Source: Hypomyces perniciosus (taxonomy: Eukaryota; Ascomycota; Sordariomycetes; Hypocreales; Hypocreaceae). From it: a stretch of DNA of 64,000 nucleotides. The notes beneath the pieces were generated by a model. It worked only from the letters and a program-made list of their open reading frames with translations, made no database searches and was not told the origin of the DNA. The DNA lies in the NCBI GenBank assembly GCA_008477525.1, contig SPDT01000013.1:605501-669500 (forward strand). Reading direction: 5' to 3'. The translations under genes were made by a program, and so were the position numbers. Each line of letters starts with the position of its first letter. The first letter of the stretch is position 1. Positions 55,843 to 64,000 of the stretch are shown piece after piece.

Positions 55843-58300
55843 TGCTGAGGTTTGGTGATGGTGTTGTGTTAGTGAGAGGGAGTGAGTACATTATGTGTGA
55901 GTATGTGAGTGAGTGAGTGGGTGATGCGGGGGTAAAGACAACCGGACCATGAGAATTTCCTGCCGAATCCATGCTCATTACTGCAGTTGCCCAATATATC
56001 TCATAATCTCTTTTAGGAATTTTTTATTGAATACAGAGTATATCTTCTGAATAGATTCTACAGCTTGATCAAGATCCCACGCAATTGCACGGTATGGGTA
56101 ATGGTCATAGTAAGGAGACGAACGGCGTTGAAAATAACTGGGACAAATCCTGGACTGCTTAGTTCGCATTAAGACAATACAGCGATTAATTCAAGATTCA
56201 CTGTTTTCTGACAAATCGGAACACGGGAAATGAGACGCAAGTACGGAGTACGAGGAAGTTTATGCACAACCATGTAGATCATATGCGGTGCATCATCTTC
56301 GATAAAGCGCAGAGTGTGAGATACACTCCTGGGGATTAGAAACGCCCCATCTTTAATTTTTGTGAAGAAGGGGAGGTCCAATAAGATCAGCCATGAATAT
56401 GGTCGCCTGTTTATGCACCGTAACCAGAGACCCGCAGTTGCTCCTTAAATTGAACGACAAGTTCGTTATCACGATTACCGCATCAGGTTCCGTTTCTAGC
56501 TTCTTCTTCAAATGAGATTTAGCAGAAGACATGTTAATATAGTTACGAATGCTTAAATAGGAAGGACTAAATGGAGTGTTGATTAATATATCCGAAGTAG
56601 CCCGAAACTTGGTGTATTTCTCAAGAGCCGGTGCCGTATTTCAGTCTTGGAATACGTTATCAGCGCTAGTTCATAGGAATAGCCCGAAACAGTAACAAAT
56701 TCCGATATTACAACTCACGCTAAATGTTTAAGTTAAATCTACCAAATCCAAGGCCTTTATAGAGTAGCATTTAATTCTTTGTTATACCAGACCTTTATTA
56801 AACTGATCACTTTTCTGCCTGATGCTTATATTTGCCCTGCTTGAGTCTTTGGAGGTAAAGCGGCATCCTTCTCATTCTTCATTAAAAGTTGAACATCGCA
56901 ACCCATTCAAATGTCTCATGTAGTCAGTCAAAGCGAGTAGTATTAAACCAGGCTAATTCGTGTTTTGGTATTAGGTTCTCGTTAGAACTACTCCGTAAGT
57001 TATAAATAAAGACTGGATCATCTCTTCAGACAATCAGGCGGCCCCTTTCCCAACTCTAATCGCGCAATTTAGCTCCAGATGAGGTTGCAAGGTAGTAGCT
57101 TGTACAACAGCGGTTGCCAAAGAATGAACAGGCGAATTTTTGCTCTAGCGTAGCTTTTTTCCTTTGTCGTCGGTACTCAAAAGTAAAGATCTTGGTGGAT
57201 ATATCGTTGCTTTTGCTAATTTCCAGAAACAGGATGGCCAAATCTGGCTTCTAAGAGGCAGAACCTTGCAGAACTCCTGATCAAGAAAACCAACTCACTG
57301 ACCACTTGTCTCATAAACTCAAAGTGATTTGATAGTCTTAAAATCTCCAGAAATAGAGGATTAATTCATTAATTCATGAATTGGCAAAGAGGTCAACTAA
57401 GGTAATTTATAAGGCAGCGCCCGCTATTTAGACGATTGATTTTCGGCTTACCAATCTCCGTCGCAGGAAAAGGCGCTACTATTTCTAAAGGGACGGACCT
57501 TGGTGCTCTCAGCTCTGAGTTTTCAAACGCATTGTTTTTTTATCGGACCCTTTTCTAGAAAGTAGATGCAGCCATAAGACGAGGTAGAGAGCTTCAGATA
57601 CCTCGATTCCATCACGAGTCCTCTTTGCCCCTGATTTCTGAGGAAGTTTGTGCAAGACCGTAGACGTATGTTTCAAGTTTCGAGACCGGACATTCCTTCA
57701 GGTTAGCCACTCCATGTCCTGCCTTTTGGTAATTAGTCTATGCTGCGATACTACCCTGTATTATTTGGTTGAATTTTTTAGTGTAGCATCTATATAGTCG
57801 CTTAGCTGATAATCTGCCACCTTACTTTCAAGGTTAGCTCATATGCTTGCTTTTCGGGGAGTTCTAGTCCAATCATGGGCGTCAGCGTTGACGAATATGG
57901 CCCCTTGGAGTAAATATAGAGTCTTGGCACTATGGACACAAGTGATCGCGACAGACAAGCATATACGCAGTATCTCTGCCGGTGTCCTGCCTACAGTGTA
58001 AATAGGCTCTATATTTTCCTGAAGCTGAACCCTCCACTACCAGACAATCACCGGCTTCTTAACATTCCAAATATCTACTTTGTGCTCTACTGCTCGATCA
58101 AGATGTGGGTTTTGTCCAGTCTGCCCCGTAAAGGTGGCTGGATTCAACAGGGCTGGGAAATTGGTAGTCAATGACTGGCACAGCACGATGCCTGAGGATC
58201 AGTAAAGTATGTATGGGTACTATCGAGGCTACAAGCAGGCATTATCTCTGCGTGAGATAATTGTAGATAGAAGGAGCAATACCGCTATTCGAAAAAAACT
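55843..58300. other. AT-rich gene-poor region
   Basis: About 2.5 kb. Two adjoining minus-strand frames (56381-56169 and 56169-55978) read like one degraded hydrophobic/basic protein (HTLRFIEDDAPHMIYMVVHK) but lack an ATG and a known domain. There is a GTACGGAGTAC motif at 56241-56251, and a GAGTGAGTGAGTG run near 55908-55920. The rest is AT-rich with dense stops, typical of decayed sequence. Confidence 0.45.
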
Positions 58301-59047
58301 TCAAAGCCCAAGCCGCTCCAACCATACTGTCTCTGACCAATCACTATTTTCTGCCAGGAATGGCATAACTTCCCTCACAGACGCTTTGTTGGCCTCAGCC
58401 TGGTCGGATCCTGCGAACAATATCGGGCCACGATATCGCTCAAGCAGAGCTCGGATATCGGACACGTCATTCGCTCGCTTCCATGGGTCATCTCTCTTTG
58501 AGGCCCCAAAAGCCTTCATCAAGATGAGGTCATCTCTGGTCGCCTAGGCCATGTCGTTCTCTTGCATCTTGCCCAGAATTTGCGCTTGAGGTTCAAATTT
58601 CGTCTTGGAGTTGTTAAAAATCATTAACACAGGATCATCAAAAGAAAAAAAAAATAATAAAAAATAACATACCACATTCCTGTCAATAAAGTCTATGGGT
58701 GTGACAATCCCAGTAGGCGATCTGTACGTCACGCCGTCCACAGCCTCAAAGCTAGTAGTAAACGCACGGTTGGCTCGGGGCAGTTGGCGTTTCAATTGGC
58801 TGGGTATCAGGTTACCCCCAAGGAAAAGATCAACGTCCTATGGCACAACTTGTTAGAAAACCCTCAAACATAGTTAGTTTCGGGTCCTCATATTCACTTT
58901 GGTATCTCGATGATTGGTGAGTTGGATCACCGCCAATCCTCCGACAACAGCAATACGCGAATGCATTGACTCAGCCCCCATAATGGTCTTGGTTGTAGTA
59001 AAAACTGCCTTTACAGCTTCCAGAAGAGCATTACGCCGGGCAAACAT
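58301..59047 (-). pseudogene. nucleotidyltransferase-fold gene with in-frame stop
   Basis: The exons 59047-58898, 58837-58673 and 58603-58301 join in phase 0. The first junction gives the signature of a minimal/AbiEii-like nucleotidyltransferase: VVGGLAVIQLTNHRDTK followed directly by DVDLFLGG, that is the GG motif and the D-x-D metal site. The second exon ends FTTSFEAVDG...TPIDFIDRNV, consistent with the third acidic strand. In exon 3 a TAG at 58546-58544 follows KMQENDMA, yet the same frame stays open for 81 more codons to 58304 with protein-like sequence (KRDDPWKRANDVSDIRALLE, typical of the C-terminal helix of this family). So this looks like a recently inactivated or stop-read-through gene. 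The start is the ATG at 59047 (MFARRNALLEAVKAVF). Intron 2 (69 nt) is stop-free. Confidence 0.68.
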
Positions 59048-59274
59048 CTTGATGATTTTATGCGGCAAATTAAGACAACGGATGGCAGAATTGAATTATT
59101 GAAATAGCCATTTCACCAGGCTTGTTGTTCTAAGATTCAGAATGTTGATGATAACTTCCCATCAATACCATGTGACTTCGTCGTTCATTCAACTTTATCT
59201 CCCGTACTCTTTCCTTATCCACTTGACTTCCTAAATCTGCTACTGCCTGCTACACCCAATATTCCCTAATAATA
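59048..59274. other. short intergenic region
   Basis: 227 bases between two minus-strand nucleotidyltransferase-fold genes. No gene was seen. Confidence 0.4.
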
Positions 59275-60180
59275 CTACTTCCATGTAGCCCTGACCACCT
59301 GAACGTCATCCCAGTGTGTGTCTTTGCGTAGTTGCTCAGCTAGCAGTTCTCTGGCCTGCTTCATCAATCCCCAAAAATTTCTCTCTCCTTTGAGTAAACA
59401 CTCACAAATCTGCCTAATAATTGGATTGTTAAGTCGTTCCATATCAACGAGGTTCACTAGATAGCCAACTTCCGACATTGAGGTCCATGTTAAGATAGAG
59501 TCTGGCCCAGAGCGTAGTGCAAGCAGGATCAACGCTTCCACATAACGGTGTAAAGTTGGTATCCGTACTCCCTGAATAGAGAGCGGTAAGCGACCTACTC
59601 CCTGCAACTCCGTGCCGACAGGAAGAGCCGCATCGTTGGCGAAGATGATATTGTTACCTGGGCCATCAGTATAATCGATATCGTGGGTGAACTCAGCTAG
59701 CTCCCAGGCCACATCTTCTACCGTGTAGAGCTGTAATACGTCCGAGTGCTCGAAAAGTCGCTGACCTGGAATGTTGAGGTGGAAATGCGCGTGTGGATTT
59801 CGGTAAGTTTTTGAGCTTGGGTTTCGAGGAAAATTTATTGAACATCCTTTGTCGCGACAAAGCATTAGGCCGCCCTGCTCTATAGCGACAATGGCGACAT
59901 CAAGTTGAGAACAAGGGACCGCATAACTCAACTCCTGGATATATACGATCAACATTCTATCGTTGAAATAAATTAGAAACCCACTCACCCAAACCAATGT
60001 AGGAACTGTAAAGACAGACAGGAGATGTGTGCCCACAAGAAGGTTCCCCACGCCACCTTTATTCAGCAAAGCTGCAACTCCTGCACACAATTCCACGCTA
60101 AAGTCTTGATCGACAGGTAGAAATTGGGATTTCCTCTCCGTATGTGCACAGTATCTTCTAAGATTTGAGACATTTTGCAT
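59275..60180 (-). CDS. nucleotidyltransferase-like protein lacking clear catalytic acids
   Basis: The CDS is complement(join(59275..59934, 59989..60180)), 283 residues, starting at ATG 60180 (MQNVSNLRRYCAHTERK). The region LNKGGVGNLLVGTHLLSVFT joins over the intron to QELSYAVPCSQLDVAIVAIE. This is the layout of fungal nucleotidyltransferase-fold proteins, where an LVGG segment precedes a D-x-E strand and a VPD-like turn. Here the glycine pair and the first acid are not conserved (VGTH; QELSYAV), which suggests a pseudo-enzyme. Later segments (LYTVEDVAWELAEF, VRIPTLHRYVEALILLALR, a C-terminal helix ending LRKDTHWDDVQV) resemble the helical tail of the same family. The 54-nt intron (GTGAGT...ATCCAG) is in frame and stop-free. 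It is arranged in tandem with the related pseudogene downstream. Family call by eye. Confidence 0.6.
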   Translation of the reverse strand: MQNVSNLRRYCAHTERKSQFLPVDQDFSVELCAGVAALLNKGGVGNLLVGTHLLSVFTVPTLVWVSGFLIYFNDRMLIVYIQELSYAVPCSQLDVAIVAIEQGGLMLCRDKGCSINFPRNPSSKTYRNPHAHFHLNIPGQRLFEHSDVLQLYTVEDVAWELAEFTHDIDYTDGPGNNIIFANDAALPVGTELQGVGRLPLSIQGVRIPTLHRYVEALILLALRSGPDSILTWTSMSEVGYLVNLVDMERLNNPIIRQICECLLKGERNFWGLMKQARELLAEQLRKDTHWDDVQVVRATWK

Positions 60181-61767
60181 GGTTGTTTGGGGTCGCAGAG
60201 TAGATATAGGCTAAGTCAACAGTCAGCGGCCGCTTCTGGATCAAGGAACCAGAGTCTTACTCGGGATTGTTTAATCAATCTTGTGCATACTTGGAACTGA
60301 CGTATTCCATATCTTTGAAGCTGTTGATAGGCCATGGCTACGATGCTGTCAAGAATAATCCCAAGCTGCCCATCTATGTGACAAGCTTCACCTAGCGCTC
60401 AACTGGAAACTGAGAAAGACTGATGGGTTTAACGATGGCCAAGATTTAGTGTCTAAGGCAGTGCTATTGAAAGTCTCACGAATATTTATGACCAGTAGCT
60501 GCCGGGGAAATAGTGTCTGTCTTCGACCTTGGGCTGAATTGTTCCACGAGTCGAATGGTGGACGATTTGAGTGTGAGGGCGAGTTCTCGGACGAAATGGG
60601 AATGTGCCAAGTACAGGATGGAGTGAATGGAAAACAAAGGCTATATAACAACGAGGTCGGGTAAATATACTCTATTTGGTTGAGTGCGTAAGAACCTTAT
60701 TTTGGAGGCGGTGCCTTAAAGTTTGTTTTCCTAGACATGCCATTCCTCAGATAACCCATTGCTCTCCGAAAGTTTGCTCCGCTTCATGGCGCTGTGGCGC
60801 TGTAGTAGTATTGATTGCTTAATGTAAGAAGCATTTGCTAACCTGATTCTAAGGTATTAAGAATTAAGAACTATGTAGGAATGAGAGGGAAGGCTCACAC
60901 AAAGATGCTCCAAGAATAGATTAAGGCATTCAGACACAATAATCAGAGCGTAGGGATACACCCATTTTGAAATATTGAGGGGAAGAAGAATGACCCCAAT
61001 ATACGGCCTCAGAAATGGAGTTTTTATTATACAACTTCAGCAAAGGACTTCAGAACAGTAACCTACGCTTGAGGACCCAGACACATATAAATAATGGAAT
61101 AAATAAGGACTACACCCAGGCCTCAAATATAGTAACTAGTCAGTAAAATGCGCACAATAATCTGTTAGCTGCAGAGATGCACTGAATACTGCGGCCTCTA
61201 ACCTTCCTTGGCTGGCTGAAACTCTGAGTTGACTCACACCAAACGAAGAGTTTAACCTCCTAGTGCTAAGATAAAAGGCTCGCCCGCACTCCAAGATGGG
61301 AGAATTTGCTTTCCTGCCTTTATCGCAAACTAAAGCGCTTTTACCAGCTATTGCTATTGTCGAAGTCGACACTCAAGAAAGATCTCGTTTCCTAAAAGGG
61401 CAAAGCATCTTCAAACAGCTTCTACAGTCAAGCCCAAGCGCTGACCATCCAGTGCCTAGGTCATATACACAGCTATAAGTGCAATAAAAGAGCAACAACT
61501 ATAAGATGGAAAATTGCAAGCGGAATATAAAAAACAGGCGAAAAGGAACAAAGTAGGAGACCCCAAACACCTGCTAAAGAACAGCCCCAGCAATACCGTA
61601 AAGTTGGGTCCCAGCCTCAAGTCACCATGTGGAATATCAAGACCCAATCCCCTTAAGGACCACTGACTACAACGCACATAATTCGGAAATACCTAGCCAT
61701 CATCTTGTCTGTGACGGAAGAGCTATTTTTATACTTCTCCTTGAGTGTAGCTATACCGATGCTAATG
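60181..61767. other. AT-rich intergenic region
   Basis: About 1.6 kb of AT-rich sequence with short frames only (60388-60664, 61136-61478, 61456-61934). None has a recognisable domain. No repeat unit was resolved. Confidence 0.4.
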
Positions 61768-62696
61768 CTAAGCCTCCTCACTTGACACTTGAGGCCTCCA
61801 GGACGAATCCCAGGACCAAATATTTAAAGAAACCTTTTCGCCAGACGCCACTGGTAATCCAGCATGGCGATTGCCCTCGTGTGCCGTCCCATTTGGGTGG
61901 AAGTTTTCCCAGAAAATGGCTGATCCGGCTATAGGCTTAAACGTGACCCCGGGATAGCCATCACCACCCGAGTCGCATTCAATGACATCGCACCACCGCT
62001 TATCTTTCGGTGGCTGGATACGCGGGAAGTTGGTGCCGCCCCCGGAGCACTTATCAGTGAGGTAGACCATGAAGGTGGTCATACGGTTGCCCACCTTGGA
62101 GCCACCATCCCAGTCGTAGTGAAAGGTGTAGAAACCATTGAATCGATAGCGCTGCACTGCCATGGGCTGAATGTGCGTGCTGTTGTTTCGCCAGCCCATG
62201 ATCCTTCTGGCTGGACGTTGGACCCTACGGACAACATCAGTCCGGTCGATGATGGCTGACTCGGACACTCTAACGTTTTCGTCGACATATCCAACCTCAT
62301 CCGGCCAAAGCCTCGAGACTTCGTACTTGCCCTCGCTGCTCAATGTCAGGGGTCAGTCCAGTATGCATCTTGGTAACAGATTCGTAGAATTGGGGACAGA
62401 TCGCACGCCAACTTAACAATGTGATTAATCTCATCGCTGCTTAAGAAGTCCCTGATGTACAAGATCAAGGGATCCTGGGAAAAAACCTGTACTTCATAGG
62501 GATGTGATTAGACTCTGGCCAATGAATCCAGCCATCAGAGCGACCTGAGAGCAGCCCATTGTGAATCAACTGCGTCTCTAAGGGAGACGTCAAATCGAAA
62601 GCCGACTCGTCCCAGGCCAAGTGCCGCCAAGGCAACAAACACAAATGACAAAATGGCGGCAGCTTGGGAGATATGTTTGATTAATCGTGTCGACAT
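61768..62696 (-). CDS. prolyl 4-hydroxylase-like 2-oxoglutarate/Fe(II) dioxygenase
   Basis: A likely type II membrane protein. The last exon (62338-61768) carries the dioxygenase core: GFYTFHYDWDGG with the H-x-D iron ligands, TTFMVYLTDKCSGGGTNFPR, FWENFHPNGT, and RHAGLPVASGEKVSLNIWSW with the distal His and the 2-oxoglutarate Lys. A middle exon (62486-62407, PLILYIRDFLSSDEINHIVK) joins to it over a 68-nt intron (GTGCGA...TTGAG). The first exon starts at ATG 62696 and encodes a membrane anchor (AAAILSFVFVALAALGLG). The junction between exons 1 and 2 is unresolved: the obvious acceptor GTACAG|GTT needs a phase-0 donor, whereas the nearest GT after CTCAG is phase 2. Fungal relatives hydroxylate unknown substrates. 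It may be intact with an unusual donor, or mildly damaged. Confidence 0.72.
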
Positions 62697-63381
62697 TATC
62701 CCTGTTTGGTTCAAGTACAGTTTCGGTCTTTGACGGAACTTGGATATAATCAGCGAAGCCACGAGTAGCGCTGGATATGGGGTTCTTGTATTACTTTTCA
62801 GCGTCCGTGTTTCAGGTAGGCTGCGGACTCGAGGCGGCGATAACCGCTGTCAGTAAACCCGCATCGTATAAGCGCATACATGAATGTACTTTTGTCAGGG
62901 GGTGGAGTATGTGTTCACCCGATGAGGAGGGTAGGGGTAGGGGTAGGAATTATGGATCTATTACATAGGTAGTGTCAGACCAAGCTGTGGAGTGCAACAG
63001 TTATCCTTGAATGACTGTCTTGATTGAAGCTATCAGGTGAGAAAACAAGTGAGAAAAAAATATGACAGTGGAACATGAACAGTTAGGCGATATCTAGGCA
63101 TACCTATACACATCTCAACCAACGGGTTGCTCAAGTGGATGAACAGCGTAGTAAGGCCGAGAAAGCAGAAATGAGGGTCAAGTGACTGAATTGGGTGAAC
63201 CACGTGAATTGATATCGTATTCTGTTGGACCGTTGGACCGGGATTTTCTTGATCTCGAATCCCCGCGCAGAACCAACGCCTATAGATACCTTGTGCTTTT
63301 CTTCTCGTTCTTTCATTTGCAATAGTACCGAGCAATCAAGCCAGATCTTTGGCACAGAGTCATCGACCGAAATTCACGAAA
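62697..63381. other. intergenic region with telomere-like G-rich repeat
   Basis: 685 bases between divergent genes. A short run of AGGGTAGGGGTAGGGGTAGG lies at about 62928-62947. No other element was recognised. Confidence 0.45.
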
Positions 63382-63774
63382 ATGTCTCTGGCAATTCCGC
63401 CACAGGGTCTCCCGCTGCTGATTGCTGCTGAAGATGTCATCCCAACCACCAAGCGCATCATCGCGGATCTGTGGGCTGTCCGTGATGATGTGGTCTGGCG
63501 TGTACAACCTTTTGAGGCTCGCTTTGCTAATGTCGTAACCCCTCTGATCGAAGCTGAAAATCGAACTAGTGGGAAGATCGCCGTGATTGCCATGTTGCGG
63601 TATGCATCTCCCGACAAGGCTGCCCGGGATGCCTCAGAGGCAGCAGTGCAACTTCTTTCGGAAGCTTCAGCGAAGTTCACAGCGCGTGAGGATATTTATC
63701 TTCTCCTGAAAGCTGTTAAATACAGCGCTGCACTTCGAGCAATCAGAGCAAATATAACCCTTATATTTGACTGA
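63382..63774 (+). pseudogene. 5' fragment of an M3-family (thimet oligopeptidase-like) metallopeptidase
   Basis: A frame from ATG 63382 encodes the N-terminal helical region of fungal M3 oligopeptidases: IPPQGLPLLIAAEDVIPTTK, then FEARFANVVTPLIEAEN, DKAARDASEAAVQLLSEA and FTAREDIYLLLKAV. M3 peptidases are about 700 residues with a C-terminal HEFGH-type zinc site; this frame stops after 130 residues, with a degenerate end (KYSAALRAIRANITLIFD). The sequence then turns abruptly into AT-rich DNA up to the window edge. It looks like a gene truncated by an insertion, rearrangement or repeat boundary. Recovery of the coding frame beyond 64000 is possible but was not seen. Confidence 0.65.
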
Positions 63775-64000
63775 CTGACTAAAAAATCTGCAATCATTTA
63801 ACTAATTGACTATATTTTTCTATATTTAATTGAATTTGATAGATTTGATTAAATATAAACCTATTATAAACCTATTAAAAATATATTACATAATATCTAA
63901 TAGTATAGCCCAGTTAAACGCCTTGAACTTTATATTAAGCGTCTTTATTACTTAGGCACTATAAATCGCTTAATTGTGACGATCTGGGTTGATTCTTAAG
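63775..64000. other. AT-rich sequence at the right edge
   Basis: Extremely AT-rich sequence (TATTTAATTGAATTTGATAG and similar) begins immediately after the truncated M3 frame, resembling a RIP-affected repeat. Too little is in view to name an element. Confidence 0.5.

Noticed and set aside
1..64000. tRNA, rRNA or CRISPR arrays
   Set aside because: Scanning for B-box-like TTCGANNC words in tRNA context and for regularly spaced repeats gave nothing convincing; no computation was possible.

Overview
The window is nuclear DNA of a filamentous ascomycete (Pezizomycotina). Gene families and intron style (mostly 45-130 nt, GTRNGY donors, CTRAC-type branch sites) suggest a Eurotiales-like fungus such as Aspergillus, Penicillium or Talaromyces; the species cannot be fixed by eye. 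Genes are on both strands, most are spliced, and no prokaryotic feature, rRNA, tRNA or CRISPR array was seen. Exon borders were placed by hand from splice signals and reading phase.

Left part (0-6 kb): AT-rich and poor in genes. It holds a small secreted cysteine-rich protein, a second cysteine-rich open frame, and a decayed NLR-type (NACHT/ankyrin) pseudogene. From 6 to 14.3 kb lies a compact conserved block: fungalysin metalloprotease, PIG-T/Gpi16, LUC7-like splicing factor, an RGG/proline-rich protein and a nucleoside 2-deoxyribosyltransferase-like protein. From 14.5 to 16.1 kb is an island of nested inverted-repeat elements.

Middle (17-36.6 kb): a tiny Myb/SANT protein, an intracellular LacZ-type GH2 beta-galactosidase, a small secreted protein, a DUG2-type WD40/M20 peptidase with an apparent one-base frameshift, a DUF4185-like beta-propeller protein, a divergent pair (C2H2 zinc-finger protein and DUF7580-type protein), and a convergent thioesterase/O-methyltransferase pair. 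From 39.6 to 55.8 kb are a modin-like membrane protein, a Cdc4-type F-box/WD40 protein, a secreted cysteine-rich protein, a fungal-specific membrane protein and a glycosylasparaginase, separated by long intergenic stretches.

Right end (56-64 kb): AT-rich and decayed again. It holds two nucleotidyltransferase-fold genes (one with an in-frame stop, one lacking the catalytic acids), a membrane-anchored prolyl 4-hydroxylase-like enzyme and a truncated M3 metallopeptidase. Both ends look like accessory chromatin flanking a conserved core. No single pathway links the genes. The most unusual items are the nested terminal-inverted-repeat island, the two degenerate nucleotidyltransferases, the divergent zinc-finger/DUF7580 pair and the small cysteine-rich secreted proteins.
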